This document shows positions 6,721 through 14,201 of a DNA stretch of 33,514 nucleotides, piece by piece; within the stretch, counting starts at the first letter, position 1; every line of letters begins with the position of its first letter. The position numbers and the translations under genes were made by a program. The notes beneath the pieces were generated by a model. The model was given only the letters and a program-made list of their open reading frames with translations, was not told the origin of the DNA and searched no databases. Origin of the DNA: UBA1259 sp964453915 (GTDB lineage: Bacteria; Bacillota; Clostridia; Christensenellales; Borkfalkiaceae); contig CAYVPW010000011.1 of the NCBI GenBank assembly GCA_964453915.1, positions 1 through 33,514 on the forward strand, in the 5' to 3' direction.

Positions 6721-7179
6721 TTATCTATCGTAATTTTTAATTTCTCTCAATTTTTCTCTGTTTAAGTCCTTTTCCATTAAATCACGCTTTTTATCGTAAG
6801 AATGTTTACCCCTGCACAAAGCAAGTTCAACCTTTACAAGCGATTGCTTAAAATAAAGTTTTATCGGAACTAAAGTTAAGCCTTGTTCGCTTACCTTTGC
6901 CTTTATCTTTCTCAATTCGGATTTATGCAACAAAAGCTTTCTGTCTCTTTTAGAATCTTTACTGTTAAAAGCGCCAGCCTTATCGTAGACTGCAACGTGC
7001 ATATTTTTTATAAACGCTTCTCCGCTTTGAATAAGGCAAAAACTGTCTTTTAAGTTTACGTTTCCCGCACGCAAAGATTTAACTTCGCTGCCCTCTAAAA
7101 CTATTCCCGCTTCAAAAGTTTCTAAAACCGAATACTCGTAAAAAGCGTACTTGTTAGAACAAATCGTTTTATCTTTCAT
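6721..7179 (-). CDS. smpB: SsrA-binding protein SmpB
   Basis: At 152 residues it has the normal SmpB length. It contains the beta-barrel signature NKYAFYEYSVLETFEAGIVL, then EGSEVKSLRAGNVNLKDSF, and the basic tail GKHSYDKKRDLMEKDLNREK, which enters the decoding centre in place of a codon-anticodon pair. It binds the tRNA-like part of tmRNA and delivers it to stalled ribosomes; the tmRNA gene is 2.3 kb downstream on the same strand. No Shine-Dalgarno is visible within 15 bases of the ATG. The 49-base gap after rnr holds a small hairpin (CCGTT-TTGC-AACGG, 7210-7223) and an AT-rich run. A weak TTGCAA-17-TAATAT promoter could start transcription close to the ATG, but this is uncertain. Confidence 0.96.
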   Translation of the reverse strand: MKDKTICSNKYAFYEYSVLETFEAGIVLEGSEVKSLRAGNVNLKDSFCLIQSGEAFIKNMHVAVYDKAGAFNSKDSKRDRKLLLHKSELRKIKAKVSEQGLTLVPIKLYFKQSLVKVELALCRGKHSYDKKRDLMEKDLNREKLREIKNYDR

Positions 7180-7228
7180 TTTTATAATTAAATATTACTA
7201 CTTTTTTTCCCGTTTTGCAACGGAATTT

Positions 7229-9133
7229 TTACTGAACAAGCAAGAATTCTGCTTTGCGGTCTATAACGTTTACTCCAGCAACGGAAATTTTTACTTTTTC
7301 GCCCAGCCTAAACGAAATTTTTCCGTCCGTCAGCGTAAATTTTTCAGGCATATAAGTGAATTTTTTGCCTTTTATTGTTTCTATTTTTACAAGCCCTTCT
7401 ATTCCGTTTTCCAGTTTGCAAAAAATACCGAAATTCGTCACGCCGCTTATAACGGCATCAAACTCTTCACCTTCAAAACCGCTGATATACAGTATTTTAT
7501 AATAATCGTCTACCGCACGCTCTGCACTCATTGCATTCTTTTCTTTTTCGGAAGACTGCTTAGATGCGTCTATCACAAACTGTCCGTATCTGTCTTGCAA
7601 ATTAACTTTTCCGCTTAAAAAGTCTTTGATAATTCTATGCACTACTAAATCCGGATATCTCCTGATAGGAGAAGTAAAGTGGCAATAATGATTTTCAGAA
7701 AGCCCAAAGTGTCCCTTGTCAGTTTCGCTATACTTTGCTTTTTGCATAGAACGCAACGTAATTCTATTCACAGTAGTGTAAAACGGCGTATTTTCTACGG
7801 AAGCTAAAATCGTTTGAAAATCTTTAGAATATACCCCTTCTTTATTTCGCCTTGTCTTTATTCCTATGCTGCTTAAAAACGCGTAAAAGGTATTTAAGCG
7901 TTCTTCCGTCGGCTTTTCGTGTATGCGGTAAACGAAAGGATTTTCTAGAAAATACATATATTCCGCAACGGAAACGTTTGCAAGTATCATAAATTCTTCT
8001 ATGATTTTTTGGGACTTTATTTGCCCGCCTGCGCTTACGGTTATTTCTCCGCTTTTAGAAACTCTTACGTTAGATTCTTTAACGTCTAAATCAACGCTTC
8101 CTTTTTCTTTCCTTTTTGCTGAAAGAATATCCGCAAGTTTATCCATCGCCAAAATCTTTTCGGTAATTTCGGGGCGAAGTTTTTTTGCGTTTTCATCTCC
8201 GTCTAATATTTGTTGAACAAAGTTATAGGTAAGCCTTGCCTTGCTTTTTATCACCGAAGGAGATATTTCGCAATCTTTCACTTTTCCGTTTTTATCCACC
8301 GTCATCACGCAAGAAAGCGTTAATCTGTCCACGCCTTCTCTTAAAGAGCAAACGTCGTTAGAAAGTTTTTCCGGCAACATGGGAATTACGCTTTCAGGAA
8401 AATACACGCTGGTTCCCCTTTTATACGCTTCGTAATCTACGGGCGTGTTTGCAAGCACGTAGTTGCTAACGTCCGCAATATGAACGCCAAGCTTATAAGC
8501 ACCGCCTTTTAGCTCTTCTATAGAAACGGCGTCGTCAAAATCTTTCGCATCTTCCCCGTCTATCGTAAAAGTTATTAAATCTCTAAAATCTTTTCTTCCG
8601 ATAAAGTCCTTTTCCGTAGGTTCTTTTGCTGTTTCCTCAACGTAATCAAGCACGGATTTAGAAAACTTTTCAGGCAAATTGTAGGTATACAATATAGACT
8701 TTAACTCTGCGTTTTTTTCAAACTGCCTGCCTAAAATTTTTATTATCATACCTTCCGGAGATTTCTTTTTTGGATAAGAAAGAATTTTTACCACAACCTT
8801 GTCTCCGGACTTTGCCCTAAGCCCTTTAGAAGACGGCACGAAAATATCCGTAAAATATTTTTTATCGTCCGGCACTACAAAACCGCCCGTGCGCGTATAA
8901 AAATACGTCCCCACGAGTTTTTCTATTCCACGCTCTAAAATTTTCAACACCCTTGCGGTGGTTCTTTCATTGCCGAAAGAAGTAATTTCACACATAACCC
9001 TATCGCCGTGCATAGCACCGCGCAAATCGGAATGTGAAATAAAATAATCGTTTTTTACCGTTTCGTCCGAAGGAATCAAAAAAGCGTATCCTCTTTCGTT
9101 CCCCTGCAAAACGCCTTCTAAAATGTTTCTCAT
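7229..9133 (-). CDS. rnr: Ribonuclease R (RNase II family 3'-5' exoribonuclease)
   Basis: The protein has 634 residues. Two cold-shock-type OB folds come first (about 1-65 and 72-135; GVLQGNERGYAFLIP, GTYFYTRTGGFVVPDD). The RNB catalytic domain follows, with the metal-binding motif DGEDAKDFDD at 192-201 and HFTSPIRRYPDLVVHR near the end. Last is an S1 domain (about 553-632; AVISGVTNFGIFCKLENGIEGLV). It lacks the N-terminal helix-turn-helix and the long basic C-terminal tail of larger RNase R proteins (about 700-810 aa). The enzyme degrades structured RNA and removes non-stop messages during trans-translation, matching smpB directly downstream. The start is unusual: no Shine-Dalgarno, and a terminator-like hairpin ends 12 bases before the ATG. 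The start is nevertheless supported by the OB fold beginning immediately after it. Confidence 0.95.
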   Translation of the reverse strand: MRNILEGVLQGNERGYAFLIPSDETVKNDYFISHSDLRGAMHGDRVMCEITSFGNERTTARVLKILERGIEKLVGTYFYTRTGGFVVPDDKKYFTDIFVPSSKGLRAKSGDKVVVKILSYPKKKSPEGMIIKILGRQFEKNAELKSILYTYNLPEKFSKSVLDYVEETAKEPTEKDFIGRKDFRDLITFTIDGEDAKDFDDAVSIEELKGGAYKLGVHIADVSNYVLANTPVDYEAYKRGTSVYFPESVIPMLPEKLSNDVCSLREGVDRLTLSCVMTVDKNGKVKDCEISPSVIKSKARLTYNFVQQILDGDENAKKLRPEITEKILAMDKLADILSAKRKEKGSVDLDVKESNVRVSKSGEITVSAGGQIKSQKIIEEFMILANVSVAEYMYFLENPFVYRIHEKPTEERLNTFYAFLSSIGIKTRRNKEGVYSKDFQTILASVENTPFYTTVNRITLRSMQKAKYSETDKGHFGLSENHYCHFTSPIRRYPDLVVHRIIKDFLSGKVNLQDRYGQFVIDASKQSSEKEKNAMSAERAVDDYYKILYISGFEGEEFDAVISGVTNFGIFCKLENGIEGLVKIETIKGKKFTYMPEKFTLTDGKISFRLGEKVKISVAGVNVIDRKAEFLLVQ

Positions 9134-9166
9134 AATAAAAAATATGGCGGTTCATAAAGAACCGCC
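9134..9166 (-). terminator. Terminator-like hairpin between secG and rnr
   Basis: A perfect 8-bp stem GGCGGTTC / GAACCGCC (9146-9153 / 9159-9166) with a 5-base loop is followed on the minus strand by ATATTTTTTATT, which runs directly into the rnr ATG at 9133. It should end most secG transcripts, so rnr would depend on read-through or on regulation of this hairpin. Confidence 0.75.
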
Positions 9167-9183
9167 GCCTTTTGTTTTTTTAA

Positions 9184-9486
9184 TTAAAGCACGCTGACAA
9201 CCGCAAACGCAATGCACAAAACCGCAAAAATTATACTACTGATTATAGTTAACTTTTTCATTCTGTGTTCAAACGTTTTGCTTTTGTTTTTGCTTAAAAA
9301 AGTTTCGGTAGTTCCGCCGAGCGCCCCTACGCCGGAAGAATTGCCGGGTTGGAAAAGCACCACGAATATAATGAATAAAGCACATAATGCCATTATTATC
9401 AACGCAACGATTTTTAATACCGGCATCGTGGTGTTCCAAATACCGCCGTCTGCCGCTAATAATAAACTTATCATACTTATATCCAT
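9184..9486 (-). CDS. secG: Preprotein translocase subunit SecG
   Basis: This 100-residue membrane protein has two hydrophobic segments (about 24-46 and 78-98) joined by the conserved loop VVLFQPGNSSGVGALGG and a TETFLSKNK stretch, the SecG signature. SecG assists the SecYE channel during protein export. It is about 20 residues longer at the N-terminus than most SecG proteins. The chosen ATG has a good AGGAG, so the extension is probably real. secG lies between gpmI and rnr, as in many Firmicutes, but has its own promoter at 9525-9553 and a hairpin after its stop codon. Confidence 0.95.
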   Translation of the reverse strand: MDISMISLLLAADGGIWNTTMPVLKIVALIIMALCALFIIFVVLFQPGNSSGVGALGGTTETFLSKNKSKTFEHRMKKLTIISSIIFAVLCIAFAVVSVL

Positions 9487-9524
9487 AAGATTTCTCCTAT
9501 CTTTCTTTTTTTATAACGCAATAA

Positions 9525-9553
9525 AGTATAACATATAAAAAACATTTTTACAA
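9525..9553 (-). promoter_or_regulatory. Sigma-A promoter of secG
   Basis: The minus strand shows TTGTAA (9548-9553), 17 bases and TATACT (9525-9530), with a start near 9518, about 32 bases before the secG ATG. Confidence 0.7.
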
Positions 9554-9563
9554 CTGTTTTTTT

Positions 9564-11147
9564 CTACTTTTTAGCGTTAATTAAACTTTTACCCGTCATT
9601 TCTGCGGGTTTTTCTAGTCCCATAACGTCCAAAAGCGTAGGTGCGATATCCGCTAAAATTCCGCCGTCCCTTAAAGATGCGCCTTTATAATCGTTTCCAC
9701 AAACTATAAACGGAACTTTATTAGTGGTGTGTGCTGTAAAAGGTCCGCCGTTTGCATCAAGCATTTTATCTGCATTTCCGTGATCGGCGGTAATCAAAGC
9801 AACGCCGCCCTTAGAGAGAATTTTATCTACAACCTTTTGAACGCACTCGTCTACGGTTTTAACAGCCTTTACGGCAGCATCGAAAACGCCCGTATGCCCA
9901 ACCATATCGCAGTTTGCAAAGTTCAATACCATAACGTCGTATTTATCGGTATCAAGTTCTTCCAACACCTTATCGGTCACAAGATAAGCGCTCATTTCCG
10001 GTTGCATATCGTAGGTTGCAACCTTTGGCGAAGGAATAACTATTCTGGTTTCACCTTCTACTGGTGCTTCTAACTTAGCGTTAAAAAAGAACGTGACGTG
10101 CGCATACTTTTCCGTTTCTGCTATGTGCAATTGAGTTAATCCTAGCTTACTCAAATATTGAGGTAAGGTGTTTGTAATTTCGTCCGGCGGGAAAGCAACG
10201 AAAACGTCCTTAAAAGAAGCGTCGTACACGGCAAAACCCGTATAAACGGGGTGTAAAAAGCCGCTCTTTCTTTCAAAGTACATCTTTTTGCCTTTTTCGG
10301 TATCTTCGTATGGGGTAAAATCCTTTTGAGATATCGCCCTTGTAATTTGCCTTGCTCTATCCGGACGGAAGTTAAAGAATATAACGGAATCCCCTTCTTC
10401 TATCAATGCAACGGGCTTTCCGTTTTTAACGACAACGGTTGGTAGCATAAATTCATCCGTAATACCCTTAGCATAGCTATCTTTTATGCCTTGAACTGCA
10501 TTTTCGGTTTTTTCTCCTACACCCAAGGTAAGCATATCGTATGCTTTTTCCGTTCTATCCCAGTTGTTATCTCTGTCCATTGCGTAGTATCTTCCGCAAA
10601 CGGACGCAATTTCACCGTATCCTAATTTGTCCATTTCCGCTTGCAACTCGGAAACGAATTCCGCACCCGATGCAGGGTCGGTATCTCTTCCGTCTAAAAA
10701 GCAGTGAACAAACGTTTGCTTTACGCCTTTCTTTTTTGCAAGTTCTAAAAGTGCATAAAGATGCGTGGTGTGGCTGTGTACGCCGCCAGTGGAAACAAGT
10801 CCGTATAAATGGAGCTTTTTATCGTTGTTTATAGCATTGTCAACAGCCTTTAACAAAGCGGGATTTTCAAAAAAATCGCCGTCGCTTATCGCTTTTGTTA
10901 TCTTTGTTAAGTCTTGATAAACTACTCTGCCCGCACCGATATTTAAGTGTCCTACTTCAGAGTTGCCCATTTGTCCTTCGGGGAGCCCTACGTCCATTCC
11001 GCTTGCACCGATATAAGTAGAAGGATATTCCTTCATAAGGCGTTTAACGTTTATGCTGTCCGCACTTTCTATAGCATTGCCGTAAGAATCCGGATTAAAT
11101 CCGTATCCGTCCATTATTATTATACAATTTGGTCTTTGATTTATCAT
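9564..11147 (-). CDS. gpmI: 2,3-bisphosphoglycerate-independent phosphoglycerate mutase
   Basis: This 527-residue enzyme of the alkaline-phosphatase superfamily interconverts 3- and 2-phosphoglycerate with Mn2+. Metal and catalytic motifs are present: Asp13 in IIMDGYG, Ser63 in GQMGNSEVGHLN (the phosphoserine nucleophile), His124 in TGGVHSH, FRPDRARQITRA, DMVGHTG and ITADHGNAD. It is slightly longer than the common 510 aa. The start ATG follows AAGGAATTG. It is 15 bases behind the PHP-domain gene and probably shares its transcript. It belongs to the glycolytic block with pgk and tpiA, although the enolase gene that usually follows is missing here. Confidence 0.97.
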   Translation of the reverse strand: MINQRPNCIIIMDGYGFNPDSYGNAIESADSINVKRLMKEYPSTYIGASGMDVGLPEGQMGNSEVGHLNIGAGRVVYQDLTKITKAISDGDFFENPALLKAVDNAINNDKKLHLYGLVSTGGVHSHTTHLYALLELAKKKGVKQTFVHCFLDGRDTDPASGAEFVSELQAEMDKLGYGEIASVCGRYYAMDRDNNWDRTEKAYDMLTLGVGEKTENAVQGIKDSYAKGITDEFMLPTVVVKNGKPVALIEEGDSVIFFNFRPDRARQITRAISQKDFTPYEDTEKGKKMYFERKSGFLHPVYTGFAVYDASFKDVFVAFPPDEITNTLPQYLSKLGLTQLHIAETEKYAHVTFFFNAKLEAPVEGETRIVIPSPKVATYDMQPEMSAYLVTDKVLEELDTDKYDVMVLNFANCDMVGHTGVFDAAVKAVKTVDECVQKVVDKILSKGGVALITADHGNADKMLDANGGPFTAHTTNKVPFIVCGNDYKGASLRDGGILADIAPTLLDVMGLEKPAEMTGKSLINAKK

Positions 11148-11162
11148 AACAATTCCTTATTA

Positions 11163-11945
11163 TTAAACGGTTTTACCGTTTAAAAGTTTTATTTTATCAG
11201 TAATTTCCAAGCCGAATTTTTCTATACGCTCTTTTGCCGCACAATAGACGCTTTGCGCTTCGGCAAACGCTTCTTTTCTATGCGCGTCTACTCCCAAAAT
11301 TATTTTATTTCCGACCTTTGCCGCAGTCTTCAAAAACCCGTCGCAAGGGTACCAGTACCCACCGCAATAGCCAGCTATATTAAACTCAACGGGAATATCC
11401 TGTTCTTTTGCCGCTTTGCATATTTTTTCCATATAAACGGCAAACGTTTCCGTTTCGGGCGGATAATAAAACACGTCCGGATGCGCCACGTAAGAAAAAT
11501 ACCCCGTTTTTATCGCTTCTACGACCTGATTTGCATACGTTATAAAATCGATTTCCGTATGTTCTTTTATAAAAGCGTATACACCGTCCGTTTCGTTAAA
11601 GGTATAGTGTTGCCCTAAAATAAGGTAATCTAGGTTAAACGGCTTTAAAAAATCGATGAGTTTGCCAAAATATTTAGGATAATATTCCGCTTCTAATCCG
11701 ACCAGAATATTTATATCTTTTTTATATTCTTTTTGTAAATTCCTTACGGTGTTTACATATCCCTCTAACTCATCGGGGAGCATTTTATCGCCGGCGATAT
11801 GCCCGTTATCGAAAAAGTAAGGCGTATGGTCTGAAAAACCCAAGGTTTTAAAGCCCGCCTTTATCGCTTCTTCTACGTATTCTCTTTCCGTTCCTACGGC
11901 GTGATGGCACCTATACGTGTGCGTGTGAAAATTTGCTTTTAACAT
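11163..11945 (-). CDS. PHP-domain phosphatase, histidinol-phosphatase (HisK/HisJ) type
   Basis: This is a 260-residue PHP-fold metallophosphatase. Metal-binding motifs are HTH at residues 7-9 (ANFHTHTYRCHH), SDH at 38-40 (GFSDHTPYF), GLEAEYYP, LGQHY, VAHPDVF and GVDAHRKE near the C-terminus. The set and length match the HisJ/HisK family that dephosphorylates L-histidinol phosphate. No other histidine gene is nearby, so the substrate is uncertain. Its ATG lies only 15 bases after the terminator hairpin that follows tpiA and has no Shine-Dalgarno, while the end of the gene is 15 bases from gpmI. It appears to have been inserted between tpiA and gpmI in an otherwise conserved block. Confidence 0.82.
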   Translation of the reverse strand: MLKANFHTHTYRCHHAVGTEREYVEEAIKAGFKTLGFSDHTPYFFDNGHIAGDKMLPDELEGYVNTVRNLQKEYKKDINILVGLEAEYYPKYFGKLIDFLKPFNLDYLILGQHYTFNETDGVYAFIKEHTEIDFITYANQVVEAIKTGYFSYVAHPDVFYYPPETETFAVYMEKICKAAKEQDIPVEFNIAGYCGGYWYPCDGFLKTAAKVGNKIILGVDAHRKEAFAEAQSVYCAAKERIEKFGLEITDKIKLLNGKTV

Positions 11946-11960
11946 TTTACTAAAAAAGTC

Positions 11961-11986
11961 AAAAAGGCTGTTTGCACAGCCTTTTT
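11961..11986 (-). terminator. Intrinsic terminator after tpiA
   Basis: A perfect 11-bp stem (AAAAAGGCTGT / ACAGCCTTTTT) with loop TTGC. On the minus strand it is followed by TTTTTGACTTTTTT. It lies 12 bases after the tpiA stop and 15 bases before the PHP-gene start, and could work in both directions. Confidence 0.9.
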
Positions 11987-11998
11987 ATTATTTATAAA

Positions 11999-12745
11999 TT
12001 AGTCTTTGTAATTTACTATTTTAGAGAAATCTTCTGCCTTAAGCGCTGCGCCGCCGATAAGGCCGCCGTCTATATTTCTCATTGCCATAAGTTCTTTAGC
12101 GTTTGCAGGTTTCATACTTCCGCCGTATTGAATACGGAGATTTTTAGCAACTTCCGCACCGAAATTCTTTCTTACAACGCTTCTGATATAGCCGATAGTT
12201 GCGTTTGCATCTTCTGCAGTTGCGGTTTTGCCGGTTCCGATTGCCCAAACGGGTTCGTATGCAACTACTATATTGCTAAAATCGGTTATTCCGTCAAATC
12301 CTTCGAGAATTTGTTTCTTTAATACTCTCTTGGTTTTGTTCTTTTCTCTTTCTTCTAGAGTTTCGCCTACGCAAACGATGGGCTTTAATCCCTTAGCGAG
12401 AGCGGTTTTGGTTCTCATATTAACCGTTTGGTTGGTTTCGCCAAAGTATTGACGACGTTCGCTATGACCGATGATAACGTATTCAACGCCGATTTCTAAA
12501 AGCATATCAGCGGAAATTTCTCCGGTAAAAGCACCGCTTTCAGCCCATGCAACGTTTTCTGCACCCAAATGAATTTTGCTTCCTTCAAGAGCTTCCTTTG
12601 CCGCCCATAAATCGGTATAAGGAACGCAAACTACTACTTCGGGTTTAGACTTAGCAACTAACGGTTTAAGTTCGTTGATAAGCGCCTTTGCTTCAGCAGC
12701 GGTTTTGTTCATTTTCCAGTTTCCTGCAATGATAGGTTTTCTCAT
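11999..12745 (-). CDS. tpiA: Triosephosphate isomerase
   Basis: This 248-residue TIM-barrel enzyme interconverts dihydroxyacetone phosphate and glyceraldehyde 3-phosphate. Asn9 and Lys11 in AGNWKMN, His94 in IIGHSERR (electrophile) and Glu164 in VAYEPVWAIGTG (catalytic base) are all in place, as is the phosphate-binding YGGSMKPANA. Length is exactly typical. The ATG follows AGGAG, 33 bases after the pgk stop with no room for a terminator, so it is co-transcribed with pgk. Confidence 0.98.
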   Translation of the reverse strand: MRKPIIAGNWKMNKTAAEAKALINELKPLVAKSKPEVVVCVPYTDLWAAKEALEGSKIHLGAENVAWAESGAFTGEISADMLLEIGVEYVIIGHSERRQYFGETNQTVNMRTKTALAKGLKPIVCVGETLEEREKNKTKRVLKKQILEGFDGITDFSNIVVAYEPVWAIGTGKTATAEDANATIGYIRSVVRKNFGAEVAKNLRIQYGGSMKPANAKELMAMRNIDGGLIGGAALKAEDFSKIVNYKD

Positions 12746-12778
12746 TTTGTATTATCTCCTAGTTGTGTTTATATATAA

Positions 12779-14092
12779 TCAGTTTTTATCGTTAAGACAT
12801 TCTATGCCGGGTAATTTCTTTCCTTCAAACAACTCTAAAGAAGCACCGCCGCCGGTAGAAATATGCGTCATTTTGTCTGCATATCCTAATTGAGTCACAG
12901 CCGCTGCGGAATCTCCGCCGCCGATAATAGTAGTTGCTTCTGTTTCGGAAAGAGCCTTTGCAACCGCCTTGGTACCTTGTGCAAACGTGGGATTTTCAAA
13001 CACGCCCATAGGTCCGTTCCAAATTACGGTTTTTGCATTCTTTACTGCGTCGCAATAAAGTTCTTGGGTTTTAGGTCCGATATCCAAAGCCATTTTGTCT
13101 GCGGGAACCTTATCCATATCGCAAATTTCAAGTGCGACTTCCGCATCTATAGGATTGGGGAAACTCTCTGCAATAGCAGCGTCTACGGGTAAGAAAAGTT
13201 GCTTTTCTAAATCCTGCGCCTTTTTCATCATATCCTTGCAATAAGCAATTTGTTCGTCGTCAACAAGAGATTTGCCGACTTCGTATCCTTTTGCCTTTAA
13301 GAAGGTGTATGCCATTCCGCCGCCGATGATAAGCGTGTCGCATTTTTCTAATAAGTTAGATATTACTTTAAGTTTATCCGCAACCTTAGCACCGCCTAGT
13401 ACTGCAACGAAAGGACGAACGGGATTTTCAAGAGCGTCCGCCATAACGGAAAGTTCTTTTTCAATCAAGAACCCGCAAACTGCGGTCTTAACAAAACCGT
13501 ATTCTGCAATAGCCGCCGTGGTTGCGTGGGAACGGTGTGCCGTTCCGAATGCGTCGTTAACGTAAATATCGCAATATTCTGCAAGCTTTTTGCAAAGCGC
13601 TTCGTCTCTCTTTTCTTCGCCTGCTTCAAAACGGGTGTTTTCTAAAAGAACAACTTCTCCGTCCTTAACGTTTTTAACCGCTTCGTCTGCAGAAGCACCT
13701 ACAACGTCCGTAGCAAAAGTCACTTTTTGACCCAACTTTTCGGAAAGTCTTTCGGCAACGGGACGAAGAGAGAATTTTTCTTTATCTTTAAGCGCCTTTT
13801 TAAGGTATTCTGCTCTTGCCGCTTCGCGTTCTCCTTCGGGAAGCGCTTCTACCGCTTTCTTTTCTTTTTTCGTTAAACCGAAGCCTTCGGTTAAAACGTT
13901 ATGGGGTTTGCCCATATGAGAGCAAAGAATTACTTTTGCGCCGTTTTCCACAAGATACTTAATTGTGGGAAGAGCACCGTTTATACGTGTTTCGTCCGTA
14001 ATAACGCCGTCTTTCATAGGAACATTAAAGTCTACGCGAACAAGGCACTTTTTACCTTTTACGTCTACGTCTTTTATGGATTTTTTGTTCAT
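12779..14092 (-). CDS. pgk: Phosphoglycerate kinase with an N-domain insertion
   Basis: The protein has 437 residues. It transfers phosphate between 1,3-bisphosphoglycerate and ADP, yielding ATP. Conserved motifs are RVDFNVPMKDG (substrate loop), SHMGKP at 58-63, LLENTRFEAGEEK, VNDAFGTAHRSHAT, LGGAKVADKL, GPMGVFE and GGGDSAAAV. It is longer than the usual 390-400 aa because of about 35 extra residues between SHMGKP and SLRPVAERLS (about 66-102). This stretch is strongly charged and probably helical. A perfect TTGACT-17-TATAAT promoter and a GGAGG ribosome-binding site precede it. It leads the pgk-tpiA unit; gap, the usual upstream partner, is replaced here by a phosphate transporter gene. Confidence 0.97.
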   Translation of the reverse strand: MNKKSIKDVDVKGKKCLVRVDFNVPMKDGVITDETRINGALPTIKYLVENGAKVILCSHMGKPHNVLTEGFGLTKKEKKAVEALPEGEREAARAEYLKKALKDKEKFSLRPVAERLSEKLGQKVTFATDVVGASADEAVKNVKDGEVVLLENTRFEAGEEKRDEALCKKLAEYCDIYVNDAFGTAHRSHATTAAIAEYGFVKTAVCGFLIEKELSVMADALENPVRPFVAVLGGAKVADKLKVISNLLEKCDTLIIGGGMAYTFLKAKGYEVGKSLVDDEQIAYCKDMMKKAQDLEKQLFLPVDAAIAESFPNPIDAEVALEICDMDKVPADKMALDIGPKTQELYCDAVKNAKTVIWNGPMGVFENPTFAQGTKAVAKALSETEATTIIGGGDSAAAVTQLGYADKMTHISTGGGASLELFEGKKLPGIECLNDKN

Positions 14093-14160
14093 TATATAAA
14101 CCTCCGTTTTCCGCTTTATAGCGAAAACTCATTATTATTTTGCCTGTTTTTCAGTTATTT

Positions 14161-14189
14161 ATTATATATTGTGCTTTCAAAAAAGTCAA
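14161..14189 (-). promoter_or_regulatory. Sigma-A promoter of pgk-tpiA
   Basis: TTGACT (14184-14189), 17 bases, TATAAT (14161-14166) on the minus strand, with a start near 14154. The 60-base leader contains a modest hairpin at about 14104-14126 (GTTTTCGCT paired with AGCGGAAAAC, one bulge), then GGAGG before the ATG. Confidence 0.9.
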
Positions 14190-14201
14190 CGCTTAATTTA
14201 A

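Noticed and set aside
7151..7618. 155-residue plus-strand frame over the rnr-smpB junction
   Set aside because: Phe/Tyr-rich complement of AT-rich genes; no start signals or recognisable domain.
9212..9538. 108-residue frame antisense to secG
   Set aside because: Shadow of the hydrophobic secG gene on the other strand, no promoter or ribosome-binding site.
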